This document shows positions 6,886-15,400 of a stretch of 64,000 nucleotides of DNA, in pieces. Under the pieces are notes generated by a model. The model made no database searches, was not told the DNA's origin, and was given only the letters and a program-made list of their open reading frames with translations. The DNA comes from 20CM-2-55-15 sp964633285. Lineage in GTDB: Bacteria; Acidobacteriota; Terriglobia; 20CM-2-55-15. Both the position numbers and the translations under genes were made by a program. Each line of letters begins with the position of its first letter. The stretch's first letter is position 1. The stretch spans positions 1-64,000 of the forward strand of contig CAZWGA010000011.1 in NCBI GenBank assembly GCA_964633285.1, written 5' to 3'.

Positions 6886-8529
6886 ATGCGCCAGTTTGCC
6901 GAAGCAGCGGAAGCCATTGCCGGTACGACTTCCAGGTTGAAGAAGATCGGCTTCCTCGCCGGCTACTTCCGTACTCTTGACGAAGATGACCTCCGCGCAG
7001 CAGCAGTATTCTTTACTGGGCGTCCGTTTGCTCTGACGGATGCGCGCACGCTCAACGTCGGCGGGTCCGCGCTTGTGAACGCCGTGCAGCAGTTGTCCGG
7101 CGCTTCCGATGAAGATATTCATCAGGCCTATCTCGACCGCGGAGACCTCGGCGAAACGGCCGAACGCCTCCTGGCGTCTCCCGGAGGGAGAGGCCGCTGC
7201 GAAGCAGTGGGTGAGAGTCCCAGTACCGCCGCCATTCAAAATCGATTTGCCGAACTTGCGGGACTCTCCGGCCCATCCAGCAAACTTCCCCTCGTTCTCG
7301 ACCTCTTCCGATCCCTTTCTCCCGCCGAGGCCAAGTACGTGATCAAAATCATCACCGGCGACCTTCGCATCGGACTCAAGGAGAACACCGTCGAGGAGGC
7401 CATCGCCGGCGCCTTCGATCGTCCGGCCGATGCTGTGCGCCGCGCCAACATGATTCTCGGCGATATCGGAGAGACCGCGGTCCTCGCCAAACGCGGCGAC
7501 TTCGACAAGATCACTCTGGGAATGTTTCGTCCCCTGAAATTCATGCTGGCCACGCCCGCCGATACGGAAGATGAAATCTTCGCGACGTTCTCCGGCGCGT
7601 TCTTCATCGAAGACAAATACGACGGCATTCGCGGACAGCTTCACGTTACCCCTGAACGGTCCGCTATTTATTCGCGAACGCTGGATGATGTATCGCATCA
7701 GTTTCCTGAAATCGTTAACGGTTCAAAGAACCTCCGGACATCACTCATCGTTGACGGGGAAGTTGTCGGCTTCAAAGACGGGATCGTTCTTCCATTCGCT
7801 TTGCTCCAGAAAAGACTCGGCAGGAAGCGGCCTCCCGCTAAATTGCTGGAGGAGATACCTGTGGGTCTGATGATCTTCGATATTCTTTCGTTCGAAGGAA
7901 GGACTTTCATGGATGAGCCGCTGCAGGCGCGCAAGAAAACGCTCGAGAGTCTCACATGGCCTTACCCTCTGCGGCTTGCGCCGTTCATGCTGGTGGAGAA
8001 ACGCGTCGAGCTCGAACCGTTCTTTCAGCAGGCTGCTGAACGCCGCAATGAGGGCCTGATGTTGAAGGATGCCGCTTCTCTCTACTTGCCCGGCAAGCGC
8101 GGTTTGAGTTGGCTCAAGTGGAAAAAATCGCTCGCGACGCTGGATGTCGTCGTCACCGGTGTCGAATTTGGCCACGGCCGGCGTCGTGAAGTTCTGTCCG
8201 ACTACACATTTGCCGTTCAGCACGAAAGCAGGTTGTTGAACATCGGCAAGGCATACTCGGGATTAACCGATATCGAAATCTCCGAAATGACGGAGTTCTT
8301 CAAGAACCATACGCTTCAGGACTACGGGCGCTTCCGCCTTGTCGAGCCGACGGTGGTGATCGAGGTTGCTTTCAATGGAATTCAAAAGAGCGCCCGCCAT
8401 ACGAGCGGCTACGCGCTGCGCTTTCCTCGAATCGTTCGAATTCGCGCCGACAAAGCGGTTTTTGAGATCGATACGCTCGACACCGTTGCGAAAATCTATA
8501 AGCAGCATGTTGGCGAATCACCCGCCTGA
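6886..8529 (+). CDS. ATP-dependent DNA ligase
   Basis: Seals nicks in duplex DNA through an enzyme-AMP intermediate. The nucleotide-binding lysine is K244 in EDKYDGIRGQ (motif I). Other motifs include IVDGEVVGF (motif III region), EGLMLKDAASLY (motif IV) and SWLKWKK (motif V). Residues 1 to about 215 form the helical DNA-binding domain with RIGLKENTVEEAIAGAF. The C-terminus has the OB-fold RFPRIVRIRADK. At 547 residues it matches the LigB/archaeal-like class, which bacteria carry in addition to NAD-dependent LigA. Its location inside a nuo operon is unusual; nothing in the protein links it to respiration. Confidence 0.92.
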   Translation: MRQFAEAAEAIAGTTSRLKKIGFLAGYFRTLDEDDLRAAAVFFTGRPFALTDARTLNVGGSALVNAVQQLSGASDEDIHQAYLDRGDLGETAERLLASPGGRGRCEAVGESPSTAAIQNRFAELAGLSGPSSKLPLVLDLFRSLSPAEAKYVIKIITGDLRIGLKENTVEEAIAGAFDRPADAVRRANMILGDIGETAVLAKRGDFDKITLGMFRPLKFMLATPADTEDEIFATFSGAFFIEDKYDGIRGQLHVTPERSAIYSRTLDDVSHQFPEIVNGSKNLRTSLIVDGEVVGFKDGIVLPFALLQKRLGRKRPPAKLLEEIPVGLMIFDILSFEGRTFMDEPLQARKKTLESLTWPYPLRLAPFMLVEKRVELEPFFQQAAERRNEGLMLKDAASLYLPGKRGLSWLKWKKSLATLDVVVTGVEFGHGRRREVLSDYTFAVQHESRLLNIGKAYSGLTDIEISEMTEFFKNHTLQDYGRFRLVEPTVVIEVAFNGIQKSARHTSGYALRFPRIVRIRADKAVFEIDTLDTVAKIYKQHVGESPA

Positions 8530-8572
8530 CATCGTGATATATTCGGTTCGCCCTTTGCCCATCAGAGGGAAT

Positions 8573-8959
8573 ATGACTCCAGAAGAATTGAATCGAACCA
8601 TCGAGTTCATCATCCAGAGCCAGGCGCGATTGGCGGCCGGCCAGGAACAGGACCGCGAGGACCGCCTTGTTTTCGAGAAGTGGAGTAAAGGTGTTACTCG
8701 AGACCTGGCGCTTGTCCATCAACGAATGAATGAGCTCCTCGTGCACAGCAATGCACGCCTGGAACGTTCCGAAGGCCGGCTCGAAAGAGCTGAGAGCGAA
8801 GACAGGGCGGCACAGCGACGGCATGAAGAGCTACTGCAGGCCGGACAGCGGCGGCATGAAGAGCTGCTGCAGACCGGACAGCGACGGCATGAAGAGTTGC
8901 TGAAAGAAATACGCGCCGGTTTCGCTCTTATCATCGAGAAACTTTCACGACCGAGTTAA
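8573..8959 (+). CDS. Coiled-coil protein with 11-residue tandem repeats
   Basis: A 128-residue predicted coiled coil starting at ATG 8573, with an AGAGGGA ribosome-binding site just upstream. The N-terminal part (MTPEELNRTIEFIIQSQARLAA) is followed by charged helix. Three near-identical units of QRRHEELLQxG, each 33 bases, occupy about 8811-8910, and the end is the hydrophobic helix GFALIIEKL. Hendecad periodicity fits a long parallel coil. I know of no function. The frame is open farther upstream inside the ligase gene, but that overlap is not supported. Confidence 0.7.
   Translation: MTPEELNRTIEFIIQSQARLAAGQEQDREDRLVFEKWSKGVTRDLALVHQRMNELLVHSNARLERSEGRLERAESEDRAAQRRHEELLQAGQRRHEELLQTGQRRHEELLKEIRAGFALIIEKLSRPS
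8811..8910 (+). repeat. 33-base tandem repeat x3 (coding)
   Basis: Three consecutive 33-base units encode QRRHEELL-centred hendecads in the coiled-coil gene. They differ at only a few positions, so copy number may vary between strains. Confidence 0.75.
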
Positions 8960-9051
8960 TCCATTCGACTGCGTTCAAACCCGTGGTAATGCAGTTCTCC
9001 TTTGCGTTACTATCTCATGTTGCGCGCGTTGATGGAGACGGCAACTGGGCG

Positions 9052-9081
9052 TTGACACCCGTTTAAGCGATGTGGTTGAAT
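9052..9081 (+). promoter_or_regulatory. Possible promoter upstream of nuoC
   Basis: A perfect TTGACA at 9052-9057 is followed after 18 bases by TTGAAT (four of six matches to the -10 consensus). It lies in the 173-base gap between the coiled-coil gene and nuoC, the largest gap in nuo set 1, so nuoC-N may have its own promoter. The weak -10 keeps confidence low. Confidence 0.35.
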
Positions 9082-9132
9082 CCACGTCTTTGTGACGGGG
9101 GCCTCATAAACTTCCTACCGAGAATCTGAAGA

Positions 9133-9867
9133 GTGGCTGACGAAAAAGAGAACCAGCAGTCTGAAAAACCGGCCCCGCCGGCTGAGCCGCCAAAGCCCCC
9201 GGCGCCTCCGGGTGAGCCGAAAGCCGCCGTTCCCAAACCACCGCCGCCACCGCCAGGAGCAAAGCCTGCCGCGCCGGCAGCACCGCCCAAGCCGAAGGGA
9301 CCACAGCAGGAGCCGTGGTCGAGTCCGCTTGTGGATGCGATCAAGGAAAAGTTCGGCGGCGAGTTCGTCAAAGCGTACAGCTTCCTCGGCCAGAATCAAA
9401 TCGAACTGAAGAAGGACCGGATCCTAGAGATCATGATGTTTCTTCGCGATTCGGAAATCGGGCAGTTCAACTATCTCGTGGATGAGACCGCGGTTCATTG
9501 GCCGAAGGACGAACAGTTCGAGATCGTCTACATCCTTTATTCATTTTCGAAGAACGAGCACGTCCGGATAAAAACGCGCATCAAGGAATGGGAACCGGTC
9601 GAGAGCGTCGTGGCCGTGTGGGGAACGGCCGATTGGCTCGAACGCGAGGTTTACGACATGTTCGGCGTTCAGTACGCGAATCATCCGAACCTCAAGCGCA
9701 TTCTGCTTCCCGAAGACTGGGTTGGTTTCCCGTTGCGAAAGGACTACAACATCCGGCTTCAGGATGTGGAGTGGGTCCGCAAGCATCTCGGTATTGATTC
9801 GGGCCAGAAATATTACGTTGGTGAAGCACGGCACGATAGTCCCGACTACATTACGCCAAGCGGATAA
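9133..9867 (+). CDS. nuoC: NADH-quinone oxidoreductase subunit C with Pro/Ala-rich N-terminus
   Basis: NuoC (30 kDa subunit) joins the peripheral arm core. The conserved domain begins near residue 62 (WSSPLVDAIKEKFGGEF) and contains WLEREVYDMFGVQYANHPNLKRILLPEDW and the end motif FPLRKDY. The first 60 residues are a Pro/Ala/Lys-rich, probably disordered extension with no equivalent in typical NuoC. The GTG at 9133 is the first plausible start; it has only a weak ribosome-binding site. It is followed six bases later by nuoD. Confidence 0.93.
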   Translation: MADEKENQQSEKPAPPAEPPKPPAPPGEPKAAVPKPPPPPPGAKPAAPAAPPKPKGPQQEPWSSPLVDAIKEKFGGEFVKAYSFLGQNQIELKKDRILEIMMFLRDSEIGQFNYLVDETAVHWPKDEQFEIVYILYSFSKNEHVRIKTRIKEWEPVESVVAVWGTADWLEREVYDMFGVQYANHPNLKRILLPEDWVGFPLRKDYNIRLQDVEWVRKHLGIDSGQKYYVGEARHDSPDYITPSG

Positions 9868-9872
9868 CAATC

Positions 9873-10991
9873 ATGTCGACCAAAGACGAAACATTATTCG
9901 ATGCGAGTGAAATAACCGTCAGCATGGGACCGCAGCATCCGTCCACGCACGGAGTGCTGCAGGTCAAGCTGAAACTCGATGGCGAGCGGGTCATCGAGAC
10001 GGAGTGCGTGATCGGTTATCTGCATCGTGGCGTGGAGAAACTGGGCGAGGTGCAAACCTACGGCCAGTTCGTTCCGACGCTCGACCGCATGGACTATATT
10101 GCGGCTGTTTCGAATTGCCTGGGCTACTGCGAAACGATCGAGAAACTGCTGGGTATCACCGCTCCGGCTCGCGCTCAATACATCCGCGTGATCATGACCG
10201 AACTCAACCGCATTACCAGCCATCTGCTGTGGCTGGGAACGCATGCGCTCGACATCGGCGCCATGACGGTCTTCCTTTATGCGTTCCGCGAGCGTGAAGA
10301 AATCCTCAAGATCTTCGAGAACTATTGCGGCGCCCGATTAACGACCCATATGTTTCGCATCGGCGGCACGCAGTACGAAATCTACGAAGGCTTTCAGGAT
10401 CAGGTGCGCGCGTTTGTGAAGGATTTCCCGAAGAAAGTGGACGAATACGAAACGCTGCTCACCGAAAATCGCATCTGGATCGGGAGGACGCGCGGTGTCG
10501 GCGTCATCTCCGCAAAGAACGCGATTGATATCGGCCTGACCGGACCGTCGCTGCGCGGCTCCGGCGTTGAATGGGATCTCCGCAAGGCGAAACCCTACGC
10601 GGTCTATTCCGAATTCGAGTTCGATGTCCCCGTGGGCGAGCATGGCGATACTTACGACCGGTACATGGTTCGGATGGAGGAAATGCGGCAGTCGGCGCGG
10701 ATCGTTGCTCAGGCCATCGAGAAGATACCGGATGGACCACTGATGGCCAAGCTCTCGAAGATCATCAAACCTCCGGTTGGAGACATTTATCATTCGATCG
10801 AAGCGCCGAAGGGCGAGCTTGGTTACTACATTGTGAGCGACGGAAGCACGCAGTCCTACCGGGCGCGCGTCCGGCCTCCTTCTTTTGTGAATTTGCAGGC
10901 GCTGAAACAGATGGTCCGGGGACATATGGTCGCGGACGTTGTAGCCATCATTGGAACGCTCGACATTGTATTGGGTGAGATAGACCGGTAA
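9873..10991 (+). CDS. nuoD: NADH-quinone oxidoreductase subunit D
   Basis: NuoD (49 kDa subunit) forms the quinone pocket with NuoB. The 372 residues carry SMGPQHPSTHGVL with the quinone-site histidine (His26), QTYGQ with the partner tyrosine (Tyr63), and GYLHRGVEKL with Arg52. Arg52 aligns with the arginine methylated by NDUFAF7 in mitochondrial NDUFS2. The C-terminal motif PKGELGYYIVSDGSTQSYRAR and the ending DIVLGEIDR are typical. It is the only NuoD in the window, and its stop overlaps the nuoH start by one base. Confidence 0.96.
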   Translation: MSTKDETLFDASEITVSMGPQHPSTHGVLQVKLKLDGERVIETECVIGYLHRGVEKLGEVQTYGQFVPTLDRMDYIAAVSNCLGYCETIEKLLGITAPARAQYIRVIMTELNRITSHLLWLGTHALDIGAMTVFLYAFREREEILKIFENYCGARLTTHMFRIGGTQYEIYEGFQDQVRAFVKDFPKKVDEYETLLTENRIWIGRTRGVGVISAKNAIDIGLTGPSLRGSGVEWDLRKAKPYAVYSEFEFDVPVGEHGDTYDRYMVRMEEMRQSARIVAQAIEKIPDGPLMAKLSKIIKPPVGDIYHSIEAPKGELGYYIVSDGSTQSYRARVRPPSFVNLQALKQMVRGHMVADVVAIIGTLDIVLGEIDR

Positions 10992-12022
10992 TGGATTTCG
11001 CAATCGACAACATTCTGATTCCCTTCATCAAGATCGCCGTCATCATGGGGATCGTTCCAGGCTATGTCGCCGTCATTACTCTGGCCGAACGGAAGATTAT
11101 TGCGTGGATGCAGGTCCGGCTTGGACCGATGCGCGTCGGTCCATGGGGAATCCTTCAAATGGTGGCGGATCCCATCAAGCTGTTGCTGAAGGAAGACATT
11201 ATTCCGGACGTAGCGGACAAGTGGGTCTTCATGCTCGCTCCCGTCGTGTGTCTGATTCCCGCCTTCATTGTTCTTGCCGTGATTCCGGTCGGAGAACCGG
11301 TGCAGATACTCGGGAGAACGGTGACTCTCTACGTCACCAACCTGAACATCGGCGTTCTTTATGTCCTCTCGATTTCTTCGGTCGGCGTGCTCGGAATCAT
11401 TCTTGCGGGATGGGCTTCGAACAGCAAATATCCGCTGCTGGGCGCGCTGCGTTCAGCCGCGCAAATGGTCAGTTACGAAGTTGCGCTTGGATTTTCCATT
11501 CTGGGCGTCCTGATGTTCGCAGGCACGTTGAGCCTGGTGAGCATTGTCGAAGCGCAGAAGACCGCCGGCTGGTATGTGTTCTATCAGCCAGTGGCTTTCG
11601 TTCTTTTTTGTATCTGCGGTGTCGCCGAAACGAACCGTGCGCCGTTTGACCTCCCCGAAGCGGAATCCGAACTCGTTGCCGGCTTTCATACCGAGTACAG
11701 CGGCTTCAGGTTTTCTCTGTTCTTCCTGGCCGAGTACGCCAATATGCTGACGGTCGCTGCGATGGCTGTAACCCTCTTCCTGGGCGGCTGGACGCGGCCA
11801 TTCCCGACGGTAGGATGGCTTGCGTTCCTCAACCTGATTCCCGGCGTCGTGTGGTTTCTCGGAAAATTGATCGTTCTGCTCTATTTCTACCTGTGGTTCC
11901 GTGCAAGCTGGCCTCGATACAGGTACGATCAACTTATGAAACTCGGCTGGCAGTATCTGCTGCCGATCTCGATGGCGAATGTCATTGTGACCGCGGTTTT
12001 ATTGGTGATTTTTAGAAGGTAA
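10991..12022 (+). CDS. nuoH: NADH-quinone oxidoreductase subunit H (set 1)
   Basis: A multi-helix membrane subunit that connects the quinone pocket to the proton channels; 343 residues. The conserved first-loop motif is present as AERKIIAWMQVRLGPMRVGP, and the acidic cytoplasmic loop as ETNRAPFDLPEAESELVAGFHTEY in pieces. The paralogue at 28511-29524 has the same elements but differs widely elsewhere. Confidence 0.95.
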   Translation: MDFAIDNILIPFIKIAVIMGIVPGYVAVITLAERKIIAWMQVRLGPMRVGPWGILQMVADPIKLLLKEDIIPDVADKWVFMLAPVVCLIPAFIVLAVIPVGEPVQILGRTVTLYVTNLNIGVLYVLSISSVGVLGIILAGWASNSKYPLLGALRSAAQMVSYEVALGFSILGVLMFAGTLSLVSIVEAQKTAGWYVFYQPVAFVLFCICGVAETNRAPFDLPEAESELVAGFHTEYSGFRFSLFFLAEYANMLTVAAMAVTLFLGGWTRPFPTVGWLAFLNLIPGVVWFLGKLIVLLYFYLWFRASWPRYRYDQLMKLGWQYLLPISMANVIVTAVLLVIFRR

Positions 12023-12027
12023 ATCAT

Positions 12028-12498
12028 ATGAAGGTCAAACGTCCGGAACTGACTCTGCTGAAAAAGATCTTTTTGGTCGATCTGATCAAGGGATTGTTGC
12101 TGACGTTCTCCTATCAACGGCCATCGAAAAACTATACCGAGCAATACCCCAAAGTGCGGCCCAAGGTTGCCGAGAGGTTTCGTGGAGCGCCCCGGTTGAA
12201 CAACGATCCCGAAAACGGCGAAACGCTCTGCATCGCGTGTAACCTCTGCGCACTGGCTTGTCCGGAGCATTGCATCGAAGTGGGTTGGGAGAGAACATCG
12301 GACGGCAAGAAGGCACTGACAACCTACACGTTCGATCTTTCCCGATGCATGTTCTGCGGGCTCTGTGAAGATGCATGTCCGACGCCATGCCTGGAGTTGA
12401 CGCAGGACTTCGAACTCAGCCTCTACGGACGGCGCGACATGAAGTGGGACCGCCAGAAGCTCGAAGAAGGCAATCAGCCGGTGGTCTATACCAAATAA
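12028..12498 (+). CDS. nuoI: NADH-quinone oxidoreductase subunit I
   Basis: A ferredoxin-like subunit carrying two 4Fe-4S clusters (N6a and N6b). The ligands are Cys68, 71, 74, 78 (CIACNLCALACP) and Cys107, 110, 113, 117 (CMFCGLCEDACP). Length 156 is typical. It lies between nuoH and nuoJ, its standard place, and its stop overlaps the nuoJ start. No second copy exists in nuo set 2. Confidence 0.95.
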   Translation: MKVKRPELTLLKKIFLVDLIKGLLLTFSYQRPSKNYTEQYPKVRPKVAERFRGAPRLNNDPENGETLCIACNLCALACPEHCIEVGWERTSDGKKALTTYTFDLSRCMFCGLCEDACPTPCLELTQDFELSLYGRRDMKWDRQKLEEGNQPVVYTK

Positions 12499-13019
12499 TG
12501 CTCGAACTCGTACTCTTCTATATCTTCGCGGTCATCGCTGTGGTCTCGGCGATTCTGGTGATCACACGCCACAATGTGGTGCACAGTGCCGCATTTCTCG
12601 GCGCGACATTGTTTGCCGTCGCAGGTATTTTTCTCACATTGCATGCGGAGTTTCTGGCCGGCGTTCAAGTGATCGTTTACGTCGGCGGCATCCTGGTGCT
12701 CTTTGTCTTCGTCATCATGCTGATTGCCGTCGAGCGTTCGGTGCACGAGCGGCAGTACAACCGGCAATGGACGATCGCTTTGATTACATCGGCCATTCTG
12801 ATTGTCGAGATCGCCTACGGCCTGTATCGGGGAAAGGATTCATTCGTCCTTCCTCCAATCGTCGAGCCCGCAGCCGCGGCGGGAGGAAACTCAGAGCAGG
12901 TCGGGACGGCTCTATATACGGTCTATTTATTGCCTTTTGAGATTGCGTCGATCCTGTTGCTTGTCGCCATCGTGGGCGCCGTCGTTCTTGCGAAGCGGCA
13001 GGCGCCGGCTGAAGAGTAA
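12498..13019 (+). CDS. nuoJ: NADH-quinone oxidoreductase subunit J (set 1)
   Basis: A membrane subunit of 173 residues with about five helices. The third helix contains the flexible motif VQVIVYVGGILVLFVFVIML, which forms a pi-bulge in complex I. I start it at ATG 12498, overlapping the nuoI stop; the open frame upstream is antiparallel to NuoI sequence and not NuoJ-like. The loop between helices 4 and 5 is Ala/Gly-rich (EPAAAAGGN). Confidence 0.92.
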   Translation: MLELVLFYIFAVIAVVSAILVITRHNVVHSAAFLGATLFAVAGIFLTLHAEFLAGVQVIVYVGGILVLFVFVIMLIAVERSVHERQYNRQWTIALITSAILIVEIAYGLYRGKDSFVLPPIVEPAAAAGGNSEQVGTALYTVYLLPFEIASILLLVAIVGAVVLAKRQAPAEE

Positions 13020-13022
13020 ATC

Positions 13023-13325
13023 ATGGTAACGACATTTCATTATTTGATGCTGAGCGCTGCCTTGTTCACGATCGGTGTTATCGGCGTCCTGACGCGCCGC
13101 AACATCATGATCATTTTGATGTCGATCGAATTGATGATGAATGCGGTCAACATCAATCTCATTGCGTTCTCGAGCAGGCTCCAGCAGGTGACGGGACAGG
13201 TCTTCGCCATATTCGTCATCACCGTCGCCGCGGCAGAGGCTGCCGTAGGTCTCGGAATTGTGATCGCGATGTTCAAGAACAAGGAAACGATGAACATCAA
13301 CGAAATCGATCTGATGAAGTGGTAG
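13023..13325 (+). CDS. nuoK: NADH-quinone oxidoreductase subunit K (set 1)
   Basis: A 100-residue, three-helix subunit. Both conserved helix glutamates are present: one in MSIELMMNAVNINL and the other in VAAAEAAVGLGI. The ending MNINEIDLMKW is a common NuoK C-terminus. It is three bases after nuoJ. Confidence 0.95.
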   Translation: MVTTFHYLMLSAALFTIGVIGVLTRRNIMIILMSIELMMNAVNINLIAFSSRLQQVTGQVFAIFVITVAAAEAAVGLGIVIAMFKNKETMNINEIDLMKW

Positions 13326-13327
13326 CG

Positions 13328-15400
13328 ATGTACTTCCTGGACCATATCTGGCTCATACCGCTTTTCCCGGCGGCCGGTTTTCTCATCAACGGCTTGTTCG
13401 GGAAGAAGACCGGCAAGTCGGCCGTCGCATTCGTTGCATGCGGCGCGGTGCTGATCTCGTTCATCTTTGCTGCCGGCGCCGTGGTTCAGTTGCTCCAACT
13501 GGAGCCTGAACATCGTTCGCACACGGTCAAGCTCTACGAATGGATCAATGCCGGTCCGGCGCACACATCGGAAGGTCCGGTTTCCCGCTTTCAGGTGGAT
13601 TGGGGATTTCTGCTGGATCCGCTTTCAGCGGTGATGGTTCTGGTCGTCACCGGCATCGGATTTCTCATTCACGTTTACTCGACCGGATACATGCATGAGG
13701 AAGACGGCTTCTATCGCTTCTTCGCCGATTTGAACCTCTTCATGTTTTCGATGCTCACGCTTATTCTCGGCAACAACTACATCATGATGTTCGTCGGATG
13801 GGAAGGCGTGGGCCTGTGTTCGTATTTGTTGATCGGATATTACTTCCACAAGAAGAGCGCGGGCGACGCTTCAAAGAAAGCGTTCGTTGTCAATCGCGTC
13901 GGCGACTGGGGATTCTCGATCGGTATCATGATGATTTTCGCCACGTTCGGTACGATCGAGTTTACGAAGGTCGGTGAAAAGGTTCGCGAAGGCGTGATGT
14001 CGGGAGCGTTTCACGTCAGCGACCCGCTGTTCATCGCAATGGCTCTCGCGCTGTTTGTCGGCGCGACGGGGAAGTCCGCGCAGATTCCTCTGTATGTCTG
14101 GCTGCCGGACGCGATGGAAGGTCCAACGCCGGTCAGCGCATTGATTCACGCCGCAACAATGGTGACCGCGGGCGTCTACATGGTCGCGCGCAGCAATTTT
14201 ATTTATCAGATGGCGCCTGAGGCGATGGCCGTTGTGGCGGTGATCGGCGCATTGACGGCGCTCTTTGCCGCGTCGATCGGCCTGGTTCAGAACGACATCA
14301 AGCGCGTGCTCGCATATTCGACAGTAAGCCAGCTCGGTTACATGTTTCTCGCTCTGGGTGTTGGCGCGTTCGCGGCCGGCATCTTTCACCTGATGACGCA
14401 CGCCTTCTTCAAGGCGCTGCTCTTTCTTGGTTCGGGAAGCGTCATTCACGCGATGCATCACGAGCAGGACATGCGCAAGATGGGCGCGCTGAGAAACAAG
14501 ATTCCGACGACTTTCAAAACGATGTTCGTTGGAACGCTTGCTATCGCCGGCACACCGTTTCTGTCGGGATTCTTTTCGAAGGATGAAATCCTCTGGCAGG
14601 CGTTTTCGAGCCCGAATGGGTACAACGCCCCATGGTTGCACATTGTCTTATGGTTGATCGGCGTCACGGTTGCCGGAATGACTTCGTTTTATATGTTCCG
14701 GCTCCTGTTCATGACGTTCTTCGGCGAGTCCCGCGTCGATCACCATACCGAGCATCACATCCATGAATCGCCGAACTCGATGACGATTCCGCTGATTGTC
14801 CTGGCTATTGGCGCGGTTCTGGCGGGTTATGTCGGCTTGCCGAGTTGGCTCGGCGGCAGCGCCTTCGAGCGATTCCTCGAGCCTGTCTTCGAGCCGTTGC
14901 CGATTCCTCATGTTGAAGGCGCGCATTACGGCACAGTGGTCGAGATCGGGTTGGCTGCATTTTCAGTGGCGGTCGCTTTCCTTGGTTTCTTTGTAGCGTA
15001 TTCGAAGTACTGCAAACGCAGTTGGGAAGAGCAGCGCGAGGTCCGGCAATACGGTCCTCTTTATACGTGGTTGCTTAATAAATGGAAGATCGACGAACTC
15101 TACGATGCGCTGTTCGTAAATCGCGCCAAGGGCGCCGGTGTCAGCCTCTGGACATTCGATGCGAACGTTGTCGATGGCGCCGTGAACGGTTCTGCCTGGA
15201 CGACGGTGAAAGGCGCTCTGGGCTCGGGCTGGTGGGATCGCTGGATCGTTGACGGCCTCGTGCGATTCATCGGCGGATTTGTTAAGACGATCAGTTGGCC
15301 GCTCCGTCTGGTGCAAACCGGATACGTGCAGAATTATGCGCTGGTCATGGTGCTCGGTGTCCTGGTCTTTATCGGTTACGTTCTGTGGGGGAATCCTTAA
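13328..15400 (+). CDS. nuoL: NADH-quinone oxidoreductase subunit L (set 1)
   Basis: The distal antiporter-like proton pump. I take the ATG at 13328 (MYFLDHIWLIPLFPAAG), two bases after the nuoK stop; a GTG at 13319 would add three residues. The 690 residues exceed the roughly 610 of Escherichia coli. Key residues are Glu159 in VGWEGVGLCSY and Lys249 in GATGKSAQIPLYVWLPDA, followed by EGPTPVSALIHAATMVTAGVY. The C-terminal part (from about residue 590) matches the lateral amphipathic helix and anchoring helix. It overlaps nuoM by one base. Confidence 0.96.
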   Translation: MYFLDHIWLIPLFPAAGFLINGLFGKKTGKSAVAFVACGAVLISFIFAAGAVVQLLQLEPEHRSHTVKLYEWINAGPAHTSEGPVSRFQVDWGFLLDPLSAVMVLVVTGIGFLIHVYSTGYMHEEDGFYRFFADLNLFMFSMLTLILGNNYIMMFVGWEGVGLCSYLLIGYYFHKKSAGDASKKAFVVNRVGDWGFSIGIMMIFATFGTIEFTKVGEKVREGVMSGAFHVSDPLFIAMALALFVGATGKSAQIPLYVWLPDAMEGPTPVSALIHAATMVTAGVYMVARSNFIYQMAPEAMAVVAVIGALTALFAASIGLVQNDIKRVLAYSTVSQLGYMFLALGVGAFAAGIFHLMTHAFFKALLFLGSGSVIHAMHHEQDMRKMGALRNKIPTTFKTMFVGTLAIAGTPFLSGFFSKDEILWQAFSSPNGYNAPWLHIVLWLIGVTVAGMTSFYMFRLLFMTFFGESRVDHHTEHHIHESPNSMTIPLIVLAIGAVLAGYVGLPSWLGGSAFERFLEPVFEPLPIPHVEGAHYGTVVEIGLAAFSVAVAFLGFFVAYSKYCKRSWEEQREVRQYGPLYTWLLNKWKIDELYDALFVNRAKGAGVSLWTFDANVVDGAVNGSAWTTVKGALGSGWWDRWIVDGLVRFIGGFVKTISWPLRLVQTGYVQNYALVMVLGVLVFIGYVLWGNP

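Noticed and set aside
8811..8910. Possible CRISPR array because of three regular repeats
   Set aside because: The units are contiguous and coding, with no unique spacers between them and no cas gene nearby.
13871..14641. 256-codon minus-strand ORF opposite nuoL
   Set aside because: Highly charged Arg/His-rich translation typical of antisense to membrane-protein codons; nuoL set 1 explains the region fully.
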